Positions 44,650 through 55,980 of a stretch of 64,000 nt of DNA are shown one piece after another. This stretch comes from Blasia pusilla. Lineage: Eukaryota > Marchantiophyta > Marchantiopsida > Blasiales. The notes under the pieces were generated by a model. It made no database searches. It saw only the letters and a program-made list of their open reading frames with translations, and had not been told where the DNA came from. Positions within the stretch are counted from its first letter, which is position 1; each line of letters begins with the position of its first letter. A program made the translations under genes and the position numbers. The DNA is taken from positions 6,138,001 through 6,202,000 of the forward strand of contig CM114274.1 of assembly GCA_050084515.1 (NCBI GenBank). The letters run 5' to 3'.

Positions 44650-47600
44650 ATGGAGCGAGGGCGATGTCGCACGGCTCTCTTGATCGTGGTAATTCTTTGC
44701 ACCCATTCGTGCGCTCCCGTGCTGTCACAGAGATTCAACAAAGATGTCAGTAACCTTCTGAATGCCAAGTATACTTTGAGCGACAGCATGAACGTTTTCC
44801 TATCCACCTGGGACTCGAGCAGGTCAATTTGTTCATGGAGGGGCACGCTATGGGGATACAAGAATGGGGCGGCTCTGGATTGCTCCTCTGAGGAGATGCT
44901 GGCGAACGTGAGCTTGGCAAATGATCCATCCGTGGTGGTGACGAGCATAAGTTTGGGTGCGGCTGGTTTAACAGGGAGTGTTCCTAGAGAATTCGGTTTG
45001 CTGTCGTCTCTCTCAGTGCTCTGGCTGAAAGAGAACGCGCTCACCGGGGAAATCCCTCTAGAAATTGGCAACAGCGAGAGCCTGAGCACCATCGTTTTGG
45101 ACCGCAACAACATCAATGGCAGCATACCCAATTCTATCTGGAACCTCTGCCCCAGATTGGTGACACTGCAGCTGGATTCCAACGATCTGGCAGGGGAATT
45201 GCCTGGACCAGCCAACCCCGGGACGCAGTGCTCGCAGCTGAGGACGCTGAATCTCAGGAACAATCACCTCAGCGGCGCAATCCCCAGCTTCCTGGGCGAT
45301 TTCAGCAACCTCTACTCCATCGATTTCAGCAACAACTCCTTCACAGGCTCTATCCCCACGGAGCTCACTAGGCTCAGCAACCTCACCGAGTTCGACGTCG
45401 CTAACAATAACCTCAGCGGCCCCATACCCGCATTCAATAAATCATACGACCCCAGCGCCTTCCAGGGCAACAGCGCTTCTCTCTGCGGACCCCCTCTTTC
45501 GACGAACTGCGGCAACAGCAGCAGCCCGCTGTCTCCAAACTCGTCGCCTCTCGTCGGAGGTGCGCCTCCAGGAGTCGTAGATCCCAGCGCTTCCCATTCT
45601 TCAAGAGGGATGAGCCCCAAAATCGTGGCCGGAATCATCATAGGAGTGCTGTCGTTCTTCGTGGTCGCCGGGTCTCTGCTGATCTTCCTGACTCAATCGC
45701 GGGGACGCACCCCGAGCGAGAAGCAGCAGCTGGGCGCGGATTACAAGCGAGAGTTCGAGGATGAGGAGGCCTCAGGGGAAGCCGGGAAGATCGTGCACTT
45801 CGAAGGAGGTGAATCGCTCACGGCCGAGGACGTGCTGAATGCCACCGGCGAGGTGCTGGGCAAGACGAGCTATGGCACCGTGTACAAGGCCAAGCTTTCC
45901 AACGGATTCACGATCGCGCTGAGGCTGCTGAGGGAGGGCACTGCGAGAGACCGCAGCGAATTCGTCCCAGCAATTCAGGAGCTGGGAATGATCCGCCACC
46001 GGAACCTCGTTCCGTTGAGAGCGTACTACTCGGGGCCCAAGGAGGAGAAGCTGCTCGTGTACGACTACATGCCCCGGAGGAGCTTGGCCGACCTTCTACA
46101 CAGTAAGAACTGCACTGCCCATGTCTCTCCACACCTCCAATGTATGTGTTTGTTGTCTCAGGGGCTCAATTCCGTTCCCTACTAACTCATCATCATCAGC
46201 AGCAGCTTCAATCAAATCTCATCTCATGGAGTCGTGGGCAAATGCCTAGGACCACCTGGACTTGAGTCCCCAGCCTGCATCCATGTCGGGCGGAATGAGA
46301 CACTCGAGCTGCTCACGCTCGCGTTTCGTCCTCCAGTCTTCCGGATGGACCGGTGTTCATTCACCGGCTGCCATGAAACCAAGTTTCATGAAATCTGCTG
46401 TCCAGAGGTCGTCGACAAACATCGGGGATCTGCAGGAATGGCATAATGTGGCCTCAGCCTGCATGCTTTGGGAATCGAGTCGGAGTCTCTCAATCTCTCT
46501 CTGGGACCTCCACGCCATCACCAAAACACTGCGTCTCCGATGCATGCCTCTCCGCAGTCGGCCGCTGATTCCGGTGCGGCCCTACCATACTCACGCAATC
46601 GGTTGCGAAATTGTGACCAATGGAGAAGCACCGCAATCCATGGATGAGAGAACCATCCCTCCTCCCCTAGAAGAGCGGCTTCGCTTTCCGTAGTAGCCCG
46701 CATTCGATCCGACCGCTACAGTACACGCGTAAATTATACGAGTATCGGATGACGCCTCCTCAAATCAGTCGGGCGCGAATGCGTCCGTTGTGAGCTGAGC
46801 TATCATAGGCAGGTAGTTGTGAAGTAGCCCAATCTGACCCCCCCATGCATCCTCCAGATGACCTCGAATGTGAGAAAAGCATGGTAATGCCGTACTGTTT
46901 GAACCAATCAATCATTCAAGCAAGCAAGCAATCGATCGATCAATCAATCAATCAAGCGAGCGAGAGAGCAATCAAGTGAGCGAGCGTTGAAAGCAAGGGA
47001 GCAACGCGGCAATTGACGAGCGCTGTTGTTTGTGTGGCAGATTCGTCTCCGGGGAAGTCGAGCCCAAGCTGGGCGCGGAGGCACAAGATAGTGCTGGGTG
47101 CAGCGAGAGGATTAGCGCATCTGCACATCGGCCTGGGCACGCCCGTGATTCACGGCAACCTGAAATCGAAGAACATCCTCGTGGATGAGAACTACGTCGC
47201 TCATCTGTCGGACTACGGGCTGGAGCGGCTGATGATTCCCGCCGCCACCAACGATGTGATAACCGCAGCCAACACGCAGGGCTACAAGGCTCCGGAGCTC
47301 ATCAAGCTCAAGAGAGCCAACACCAAGACCGACATCTACAGCTTCGGGATCGTGCTGCTGGAAGTGCTCACCGGGAAGAGGCCCGGGAGGGTTCCGGAAT
47401 CCGATGAATCTGTGGATCTGCCCACGCTGGTGAAAGCGGCAGTGCTGGAGGAGAAGACTGCGGACCTTTTCGACTTCGATCTCATGCGAGGAGCGCTGCG
47501 CACGCCTTCGGAGGACGGGCTTCTTCAGGCGTTGCAGTTGGCTATGGGGTGCTGCGCCCCTACACCCGTCGTGCGCCCCGACATCGGCGAGGTCATCCGC

Positions 47601-47702
47601 CAGCTCGAGGAGATCAGACCCAAGGTCCTGTCGTCAGTTCAGTCGCCCCTCTACACCCCCGACAGCACCAGCACCAGAAGCAGAGACGGATTTGACTACT
47701 AG
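44650..47702 (+). CDS. TMKL1: TMKL1-like LRR receptor pseudokinase
   Basis: Two exons, 44650-46102 and 47041-47702, joined in phase 1 by a GT-AG intron, give 704 codons. Order: signal peptide (about 1-26), LRR N-terminal cap with the CSWRG block, seven leucine-rich repeats (about 100-260), a Ser/Pro-rich linker, one transmembrane helix (about 324-348), an acidic juxtamembrane stretch, then a kinase fold. LNATGEVLGKTSYGTVYKAK, ALRLLREGT and KAAVLEE blocks match Arabidopsis TMKL1, a kinase-like protein of the plasma membrane. The catalytic set is lost: VAIK Lys is Arg425 (IALRLL), HRD is HGN (522-524) and DFG is DYG (542-544; its Asp is present but the loop Asp is not). Signalling would have to be by scaffolding or partner kinases. 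The start follows the TATA box and no upstream in-frame ATG competes. It could be a close paralogue of TMKL1. Confidence 0.93.
46103..47040 (+). other. Intron of the TMKL1-like gene
   Basis: A 938-bp GT-AG intron (CA|GTAAG ... GGCAG|AT) lying between the hinge region and the catalytic-loop lobe of the kinase fold. It carries a degenerate (caatcaatcaagcgag)-type simple repeat at about 46905-46985 just upstream of the acceptor. ORFs in it are not credible. Confidence 0.85.
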
Positions 47703-48120
47703 TGCCCTCATGAAATCACCCGTCCAATCCAATTCCCTTTCCAGCACAGCTATGGGATGCAGGAAGCCCTCCGGAAGCAGATGCAGAGACGGATTCCACC
47801 ATTAGTACACTCAAGAAATCACCCTTCCTATGCAATCCATTCCGATTTTATTTCTAGCACAGCTATGGGGTGCAGGAAGTCCTCCTCCTGTGACGGTGGA
47901 AGTCCTCGCAGCTGCGTCCTTCCCACCTAGTTCGATCGCCTCTCTACATCCCTGACAGCACTTGATACAGAGACCGATTTGACCAGTCCAGTGCACGCAT
48001 GAAACCTCCTATCCGATCCAATCTATTACCATCTCCATCATCCCACCCCATTCCGTCCGATCCAATTCGTAGCACCGCGATGGGGTACAGGAAGTCCTCC
48101 TGCGACGGGTGAACTCCTGC
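47640..48120. repeat. Three-copy tandem repeat that includes the gene's 3' end
   Basis: The last about 60 bp of coding sequence plus the start of the 3' UTR recur twice downstream, at about 47760-47935 and 47936-48115. Shared words: cagagacggattt/cagagaccgatttga, atgaaatcaccc/aagaaatcaccc, agcacagctatggggtgcag, and gaagtcctcc. Copies 2 and 3 have altered stops and are not read as part of the protein. The segment probably contributes to the 3' UTR. Confidence 0.75.
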
Positions 48121-48690
48121 CATTGACCTCACTCCCACAAGGTTCTTGCCGATCTTCGGATTTGTGGCACTCCGTTGCGGCGATGCTCAAATCTCTCCCA
48201 ATGAACTCCTCGAACTCGCGAGTTCGAGGAATCCCAGCACAAGATCGTTTCCGGATTTGATTTCGGAACTGTAGTCACATTCCCCGAGAGACTTCCACTG
48301 ACGCCTCCAGATTCGAGGAGGCACTCGCTCGCTCGCTCGCTCTGCTGTAGGGATTTAGAGTAGGCCATGCGGAATCCCCAGAAACAGCGATGAGCGTGGT
48401 GGGCTGTACAGGGAGAGGCAGAAAGCATACAATTAGGAACAGGAGCGGGAGGAATGTGGCGATGGTCGACAGAAGTACGATCGGGACCAGCGAGGTGCGG
48501 CTATGGCGGCTGTCATTGTTGTTGTTAGAGGTTGGTCTGCTTGGGATGAGCCGTGGCGCAACTGGGACGACTGTTGTAACAATTCTTTTTATACAGAGGA
48601 CAATGAGCCTAAATCAATTGTAATGCACAAGTTGTGATTTGGAGGATCTAGTGCTCTGAAAGTCTTCATCTCTCTCTCGCTCTCTGCTGC
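48121..48690. other. Intergenic, no gene seen
   Basis: Moderately GC-rich tail of the gene region. Small ORFs have no motifs. A short (gctc)n run occurs near 48325-48345. Confidence 0.45.
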
Positions 48691-48699
48691 ACTGGTAAG

Positions 48700-49660
48700 T
48701 AATGTCTATTGGGGATCCCAATCAGGTAAAGTAGATGGTGTGGTGAAGAGTTTCTTGGTTGACATTTGGAAGCTCCGCACCAACACATTGTTGGGTCAGC
48801 ACTCGCACTATATGAGAGTGTCTCTCTCCTCTCATATGGTACCTTCTTCACTTGCTTCTCTCTACACCCATCCCAGTCTCAGGCATCTCAAGCACCATCC
48901 AACCAGGGCGTGGGGTCTATGGTCACAAGATTACGAGAGGCACTACTTAATGAGTACAGTCTCGGGTCTATGGTCGCAAGGCTACGACATGCACTACTTA
49001 ATGAGTACACTCTCTCTCTCTCTCTCTCTCTCTCTTCAAGCACCGTCCAACCAGGGCGCGGGGTCTATGGTCGCAAGGCACTACATCATGAGTACAATCT
49101 CTTAGGTAAAGTAGATGGTGTGGTGAAGAGTTTCTTGGTTGACACTTGGAAGCTCCGCACCAACAGGTTGTTTGGTCGGCACTCACACTATATGAGAGTG
49201 TCTCCCTCCTCTCATACGGTACCTTCTTCACTTGTTCCTCTCTCTACACCCATCCGAGTCTCAAGCACGGCCCAACCAGGGCGCAGGGTCTATGGTCGTA
49301 AGGCTACGACAGACACTACTTAATGAGTACACACACACACTCTCTCTCTCGGCAGATACTACTTAATGAGTACACTCTCTCGTGAGTCCTCCTCTTATAT
49401 GGCAATTTCTTCACTTTCAAATCCCTTGCACCGTCTTGGGAGGGTGGGTCTATGGCCACTAGTCTATGACATGCTAAGACTTCTTCCTGAGTATCTCTCT
49501 TTCTCTTGTGGGCACCAACCTGGGTGTCTCAAGTTTACAACATGCTCTAACTTTTTCATGGGTACTCTCATTGGTCAACACTCACAACATTCTCCCCCTT
49601 CTCATATAGTACCTTTTTCACTTCATCCTCTCTCTACACCCATCCCCATCTCAAACGCTT
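48700..49660. repeat. Tandemly duplicated dispersed repeat
   Basis: A block starting aggtaaagtagatggtgtgg occurs at 48725 and 49107 (period about 382 bp) and includes gtttcttggttgaca, ggaagctccgcaccaaca, actatatgagagtgtct and ctctctacacccatc. A smaller sub-unit with ggggtctatggtc.caagg and actacttaatgagtaca is repeated several times between. A more diverged third copy lies at about 49510-49660. No coding is supported. Confidence 0.8.
49008..49035. repeat. (CT)n microsatellite
   Basis: An uninterrupted ct run inside the duplicated repeat. Confidence 0.9.
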
Positions 49661-49737
49661 GAGAGGAGGAGGAGGCGAAGATAGGCACTATTTAGTGAGT
49701 TCACACTCATTTTCTCCTTTGTCTCCATTGTGGGCAG

Positions 49738-49850
49738 TGGTTTTAATCACGGGGCGTTGGTTTCGAATACCTAGGGGATGGATGATCCATGTTTGGAAGT
49801 GTTTTCATGTTTGACTTGACTATGCTATTGAGTCAAACAATTGGAGAAAA
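49738..49850 (+). mobile_element. Deleted relative of the 51.2-kb SINE
   Basis: It has a pol III B-box-like ggtttcgaata followed by acctaggggatggatgatccatgtt and tgacttgactatgct. The last two match the 3' body of the SINE at 51.2 kb. The A-box side and part of the middle are missing. Confidence 0.5.
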
Positions 49851-51164
49851 TTCAGTTTTTCATTGGAAGAACAAATCAGAAATGCGTGAAATTTGGATGA
49901 ACTTAGTCAGAAGGTGTTTCATAAGTCAATCGATTACACAAAATATCCTTGAACTCTATCTCAGATTTGAAGATGGTTGACATGTGATGAGAGTGGTTGA
50001 ACATTTGGAACAATGGTGATGTGAAAGTTGAGTGTTTTCGTTTCCAGACTCAACCAACCAAGGAGTGGAACTTTCGGAAATAAAAGGAAGTGGATCACTT
50101 AGCTTCTAACAGAGAATCAAATGGCTTGGAGCTTTTAAAATTTGTGAGAAAGGCGATTTGATGTGGTGGGCAAATTGTCTCGTCTTCGTCATCATGTGCA
50201 TTACCAATTCTTAATTTACCATTTGCTAGCATGCAATGGCTAAGCAATGGACTTAAGTGCGCAATGATCTAAGATATAGGATATACCTATGTCGAATATG
50301 AATCAGTGATGTGTGTCCATTCACAACTCTTTCGCACAAAGACATTTGAGAAGATTTGTGTTAATAAAAAAGAGATTGGAATCATTGTGTAGTCCAGATA
50401 GAAGCTTGTGACGTAAGAGAATTGTGCAATAAGTAATGACTGAGGACCATAGACAACCAAGCAGTGGATAGAAAGTGCTAAGAGATAGTGCATTAAGTAA
50501 TGCTTATCATAACCTTGTGATCATAGGCTCTACTCTTTGGCTGGATGATGGTAGGGTTGGGTATGCAAAGGAGTGATGGTAAGGTTGAGTATGCAAAGCA
50601 GTGAGGAGGGTACCATAGACGTAAGTGTTGGGGAGCTTCTACATATTAATCAAAAGCTCTTTACTACAGTATCTACACCATGTGGTTGAGATCCCCTACA
50701 TACATTACATATATTTGAAGCAACTTTGGGTAGCGATTGTAGGCTATTTAATTTGTTTGAAGAGTTCTAGTGTTACTAGCTTAGCAATTTAAGTTATGGG
50801 TTCTTACCCTTTGGGCTTTGTAATTTGTGTAAGTGACAAGGTTTTATTCTTATCATCACACAAGGCGCACGACTTTAGTTTTGTTCCCAAATTTTTATTA
50901 TCTATTTTTGGTTTAAGGGGATTTCCTTTGTCCTTAACATAAACTTAAGTCAAATTCCTAAACAAAGGATTCTTGGAATTGTTATTTATTTAGGAGATAC
51001 AATCTTGAGAGAAAGGTTTGAAGTGCGCAATGATCTAAGATATAGGACCTCCCCTATAGGCACTCTCACACCCAAGGTTTCAAGCGTATTTGAGTGGAGT
51101 TGTTTTACAAATATGTTTCTTAATGAACGGCTTCAATTTTTTCTCAAAGTTCTTAGTTTAAAAG

Positions 51165-51168
<4 letters not shown>
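49851..51168. other. AT-rich intergenic, no gene seen
   Basis: The word gtgcgcaatgatctaagatatagg occurs twice (near 50258 and 51023), a short direct repeat of unknown meaning. Nothing else was recognised. Confidence 0.45.

Positions 51169-51213
<45 letters not shown>
51169..51213. repeat. (CT)n microsatellite
   Basis: Uninterrupted ct run of about 45 bp immediately upstream of the SINE. Confidence 0.95.
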
Positions 51214-51216
<3 letters not shown>

Positions 51217-51223
51217 TATCAAG

Positions 51224-51460
51224 CGGTAGATGACCAAGAGGTTAGGTGAACAAATATAAGGTCCTCTTGAAGAGGTCTTGGGTTCAACTCTCCCCTTGGT
51301 TGGTGGCGATCTAGGGGGTAGTAGCGACGTCCCCTACCTAGGACATGGATGGTCCATGTTCGAGCGAGAGAACGCCTTGTGTGCCTTGACTATGCTCCCG
51401 TGTTAAAAATCTGGATACAATTCTAGGCCTTCACAAAGAAAAAAAAAAAAAAAAAAACAA
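51224..51460 (+). mobile_element. tRNA-derived SINE
   Basis: A tRNA-like head includes an A-box-like ggtagatgaccaagaggt and a clear B box (gggttcaactctcc, about 51280-51293) at tRNA spacing. A body of about 140 bp follows. It ends in an A-rich tail (51438-51460). The arrangement is that of a pol III-transcribed plant SINE. Target-site duplications were not resolved because the left side is a (CT)n tract. Confidence 0.65.
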
Positions 51461-51555
51461 AAACCAAATCTCCTCAGTGAGAACCCCAAATCTAGATGTG
51501 AAGGTGTTCGTCGGATGCGATGTCAATTTCACATGTGTGGAAGGGGTCCCATAAG

Positions 51556-51556
<1 letters not shown>

Positions 51557-51636
<80 letters not shown>
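51557..51636. repeat. (CT)n microsatellite, about 80 bp
   Basis: The longest uninterrupted dinucleotide run in the window. Confidence 0.95.
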
Positions 51637-51638
<2 letters not shown>

Positions 51639-52054
51639 GGTCATTTATGCCTTAGATAGTATATACTAATTTTATGAGTTTTAGGAAATTCCATATTACA
51701 TGTAGAAATTATTAAGCTCACAAGACAAACATTACACACACAAGGAGAAATTAGCTTGTGAAAAGAGGAAGGGTAAGAATGTACACAAAGTGATTGAGCA
51801 ATCCTTATCTCTCACTTTATATAGAAAGTAGGGACGGAAAGTACTTATCCTAGAATATCAAAGATATATCACCTTCTCTTAGATGGTGGTTTTCTCACAT
51901 ATGTCACTTGTATCCATATTGGTCATTTCAAACTTATCATCGTAAATGACATCATACTAACTATTTTAGCAGTAGTAGACTATTACTGTTTTGTCTTATC
52001 ATCTCAATATTTTGTCTTATTGTCCATGTAGGGTTGTTGATAATACTAAAGATT

Positions 52055-52165
52055 GGAATTGGCCCCATAAGAGGAGGCTTACTCTCACGTATAGTATGAG
52101 TATTGACTATATGATTTTGACACAGTGTTGGTGCAGAGCTTCCAAGTATCAAACCAAGACATTCT
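52055..52165 (-). repeat. Inverted diverged copy of the 48.7-kb repeat family
   Basis: Read in reverse complement, it aligns with 48735-48845 and 49115-49225 over ataagaggagg, the ctctca.gtatagt, gttggtgc.gagcttccaa and accaaga blocks. Confidence 0.6.
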
Positions 52166-52412
52166 TCATAATTATATCTACCTTACTTGAATTATAACCC
52201 TAACACATATTTAACTCACTAAAGTACTAGTTATGGATATTGAACCTAGGATAGCTACAAGGATAACTATAGAGCTTGATCAAGAATTCATGTATTCCCA
52301 AGTTAACTTAGAAATATCAACATAGGTCGTCGTCGTCGTTGTTGTTCTATGCATAAATATGAATTTTGATGATATCACCAAGTTTTTCGTAGAGCTTTCA
52401 ACCCATCATCAC

Positions 52413-52415
<3 letters not shown>

Positions 52416-52476
<61 letters not shown>
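52416..52476. repeat. (GA)n microsatellite
   Basis: Uninterrupted ga run of about 60 bp. Confidence 0.95.
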
Positions 52477-52478
<2 letters not shown>

Positions 52479-55128
52479 ACTACTAGGGGTTTGGGAATAA
52501 ACATTCCTAAAGTTTTTTCGCAATTCCCACTTTGGCATGAACTATTATTTTTTGAGTATACTATGAGTACATCTTTTTTTAGTATGGAAAGATGCAAACT
52601 ATCGGGTTTGCAAGTACAATTTTGCAAGTATGACATTTTCAGAAGTGTTGGGAGCAGGAAAACATTCAAAAATAGTAGCAAAAAAATCGTCAAATATTTA
52701 TGAGTATAATTCACAAAAAAATTCTATAGTTGGGTTAAGTCTTAACATTTTTTTGGGTAAGAAAATTTCTTTCTTTTAATGTTGTGGGAGAGCATGGATG
52801 GATGAGTCACAAGTAAGGGTTAAAGCACTATTTTCTTTTCCTTATCGTTGATTATGTTCTTAGCATATTTTAATTTGATTTCAATACTTATTAGTTTTAT
52901 TGTGGTAATTAGCAATACAAATTTTATGGCATATATCCATGAGAGGCGTATAAAGATAGTTTTTTTGTTATTGGATATAAAAGCTCCACAGATTTTTTTG
53001 TTTCTAAACCATAGAAAATAAATGAAAATACAAAAAGGAAAATTTTCGCAAGTAATAATCTCATTGGAACCTACTTCATCCTATAAAAGTGTCTTATAGA
53101 TGAAAAAATGAATCCAAATTGTACGGAATAGAAAAAGAAACCACTACTTTCTCAGTACTTTAAGAGTTCTTTGCAAGAATAGCAAACCACTATTTGGACT
53201 CACAAATTTTGAGAGTTTTTCGTGACTATATCTTATGCAATAGGTTTGTTAGCATTTTAGGAATGGTTTGAGAGAATTTTGCTTGTTAAGTATGGTTAAG
53301 AAAAATGATTATGTCAATAATGCAAGATTGAAAGATAACATATGTCAATTTTACTTCATATTCGTTTAAACATCTTTGACGATATTTTATAGCATATTGT
53401 CAAAATCACTGAAGTTTTTTTAATTAAGATGAGTCGCCACATACTAGAAAATTAAGATTGGTCTAATGAGAAATCTTGGGGTTGCAATAATATATGACAA
53501 TAGTTAGCAATCAATTATCGCAACTAGGCAATTATGACCCCAACCTTTATATTGCATATTAGTGTTGCTATCCATAACACTTTGCTTCCGCTCCTAGATC
53601 ATGTCATCCACTAGCAAAAGCTGTAAAAAAAAGGTACTAGTAGTTTTGTGCAAGGCCTTTGAAAAGGAAAATCACTATTATTGACATCTAATATCTCCAT
53701 CAAGGGCTTTCATTGAGGAAATTTGAATTCCTAATCCCACATAAGAAATACTCCCTTTATCCACTCGTATTTTTTTAAAGTAAAATCAAGTGAATGACAC
53801 ACATGTCAACTCAACTCTTAATTCCACATATACATTGTCAATCCACCATTGACTCCATCTTCTACCATAATCAAACTCTGATATCCTAGCTTCTCAACCT
53901 ATAGTAGAATTAATACCTACAAGGCTTATCATGAGGAAAATTGCTCTTCAAAGACTGTGAGAAAAAAAAAGAGACTAAATCACTAAAATCTATTACAAAT
54001 CCTGAAGCTACATAGTGGCCTAGTCTGTGTGAGTTCTCATAGGAGAGCTTCGATGGAACCCGAACATGGTAATAACTCGACGTATGAGAATCCACTTTTA
54101 TTGCGGCTCCTTGACTATTTGACTACTCGAGAAACTAGGATTTTGACCTATTTTCTTTATTTCTATTATTAGAAAACATTTTCATATTACATCAAGGTGT
54201 CCCCTCCCTCGAAATCCCTCTATCGGACACCTTCATATAGGGATAGATCATCCTAATAACATTACTCCATAAATCACCTACATTATAGTATTATGACTCC
54301 TTAGATATCTAAGTCGGAACCATCAATCTAGGCTTCTCCTCATATAAGGGCGTGATCAAATTACTCGTGCATAAAAACAAGTGGATGTTGAGAATCCGAC
54401 AAACCGTTCTCCCCTCCATTTTTTGCCCCTTGGAAATTCAGAAGTCTCCTTAGAGCCCCTCCCAACATAGCCCCAAAGTGGATATAATGTAAAAGTCATA
54501 GTTTACTCATAGGATTATATTAGGATATCACACTTTCGGGAGAATTCCTTCTTAATCACAAAAACTCATTGTAATTGAAGACAATTGCATGCATCAAGGG
54601 ATCCCTTGTAAGTAAGCATGAAATCATGATAACTACGAACACTTGTGCACACAATCGCATAAGCACTTTGATAAGCTCGCTAAAGTATTTTTCTTTCTTG
54701 CCAAATTATCTACCATGATTGAATAACGTACAGTACAAAAGTCTAGTAGTTGCTTCTATAATTAGGGGACGATGGAGATCATAAGGCCAATAAAACATCA
54801 ATAGTTCCCTAAGGTCCAGGATATCAAATATGTGCAATGGCTCCTAAAGGGGCCTCTTAAGAAAATCTTTGAAAGTTAAAGATATTCAAATATTAATGCA
54901 GAAATAATATATGCCTTGGTATTTCTTAAGGAATCTAACACACGCAAAAAATCAAAACATGCCAAGAAAGTGAGTCAAGATAGAGCGCACCTTTACATGA
55001 CGCACTCCCAACCTCAAACATACAAAAAGTTGAGAAATTAGGAAAAAAATATTCACATATGAAAACACTTGTGAGGCCTATAATACTATTTGACAACTTA
55101 TTTTTATATGATCTAATTCAACACAAAA
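52477..55128. other. AT-rich intergenic, no gene seen
   Basis: About 2.6 kb with no recognisable gene, RNA or complete transposon. Confidence 0.5.
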
Positions 55129-55340
55129 GGAATATCAACTTGTGAATATCAATGTCAAATATTTTGGAGAAAGGAAAAGATCCATCTATGCCATCACTTA
55201 GGATTTTTTTAGTACCAATGGATAACACAATGGAACATCGACTTGTGGATACTAACCTCAAACCTTGTGAAAAAATGAAAAGATCCATACATGCCATCAC
55301 TTAGGATTTTTGATAGCACCAATGGATAACATAATGGAAA
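55129..55340. repeat. Two-copy tandem duplication, about 103-bp unit
   Basis: Copies at 55129-55232 and 55233-55340 share gacttgtg.at, the aaaagatccat block, atgccatcacttaggattttt and caccaatggataac. No frame is conserved. Confidence 0.8.
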
Positions 55341-55860
55341 GTACTTTGCCTCGAGAATTACAATTCCAATTTTAAAATTATAAATAAGACGACAAAATAG
55401 TTTGAGAGAACATCCAAATATCATTGCATCAGACCATCCTAAAAGAATAGATAATAAGAAATAAAGGTAATAGTTTGAGGAAATATCACTAGCACAAGAA
55501 ATTATTTTTTGTTTCATTTGAAGAAGAATCATAAAAGCAAATTGGATGGATAAGAGTCTTTGGTTAAGGATCCAAAAGCCATGGGAACTCATAAAACAAG
55601 TAAAAGAAAATAAAGAAATACACATGATGGTGTGAATAGGCTTCTCAACTAACCCATACCACATATTTTATCCTCTAGCCCTATATTTTATCTTCTTCTC
55701 TTTTATATGATATTGGAACTTACCTTAATGCATAACCACTTCAAAAAACTATGGACGTGCCTCCATAAGAAGGTCCCAAGAATGTCCAAAATCATATGCT
55801 AAAGTCGTCAATTGCTTCACCCACCACATCATGAATATCATGTGATGGTGTGAAGAGATA
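55341..55860. other. AT-rich intergenic, no gene seen
   Basis: An ORF of 151 codons (55209-55664, -) crosses the duplication; it has no motif and is likely chance. Confidence 0.45.
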
Positions 55861-55865
55861 ATAGT

Positions 55866-55980
55866 CCTTTCCCGTGCCCCGTACGGGTGAAAGAAGACTT
55901 CCTTCTCATCTAGTTTAGTTAGATGAAACGAAGCCATTAGAGGGAACAATTGTCAAGACTAGAAACAACCCTAAAGGACA
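55866..55980 (-). mobile_element. Helitron-like 3' end, second copy of the 42.1-kb family
   Basis: It shares the hairpin (cccgtgccccgtacggg on +) and the following gtgaaagaag...ttctcatctagtttagttagatgaaac with 42076-42190. The terminal CTAG is mutated here. Confidence 0.5.

Noticed and set aside
43802-44728. 308-codon minus-strand ORF in front of the TMKL1-like gene
   Set aside because: It overlaps the promoter and start of a clear gene on the other strand; low-complexity Ser/Arg content is typical of GC-rich shadow frames.
44631-45263. 210-codon minus-strand ORF
   Set aside because: Antisense shadow of the leucine-rich repeat exon.
46234-46693. ORFs inside the TMKL1-like intron
   Set aside because: No domain, flanked by the intron's GT and AG, and the kinase fold continues only when this segment is removed.
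52359-52714. ORFs crossing the (GA)n tract
   Set aside because: Dipeptide Arg-Glu or Ser-Leu runs from the microsatellite keep the frame open by chance.
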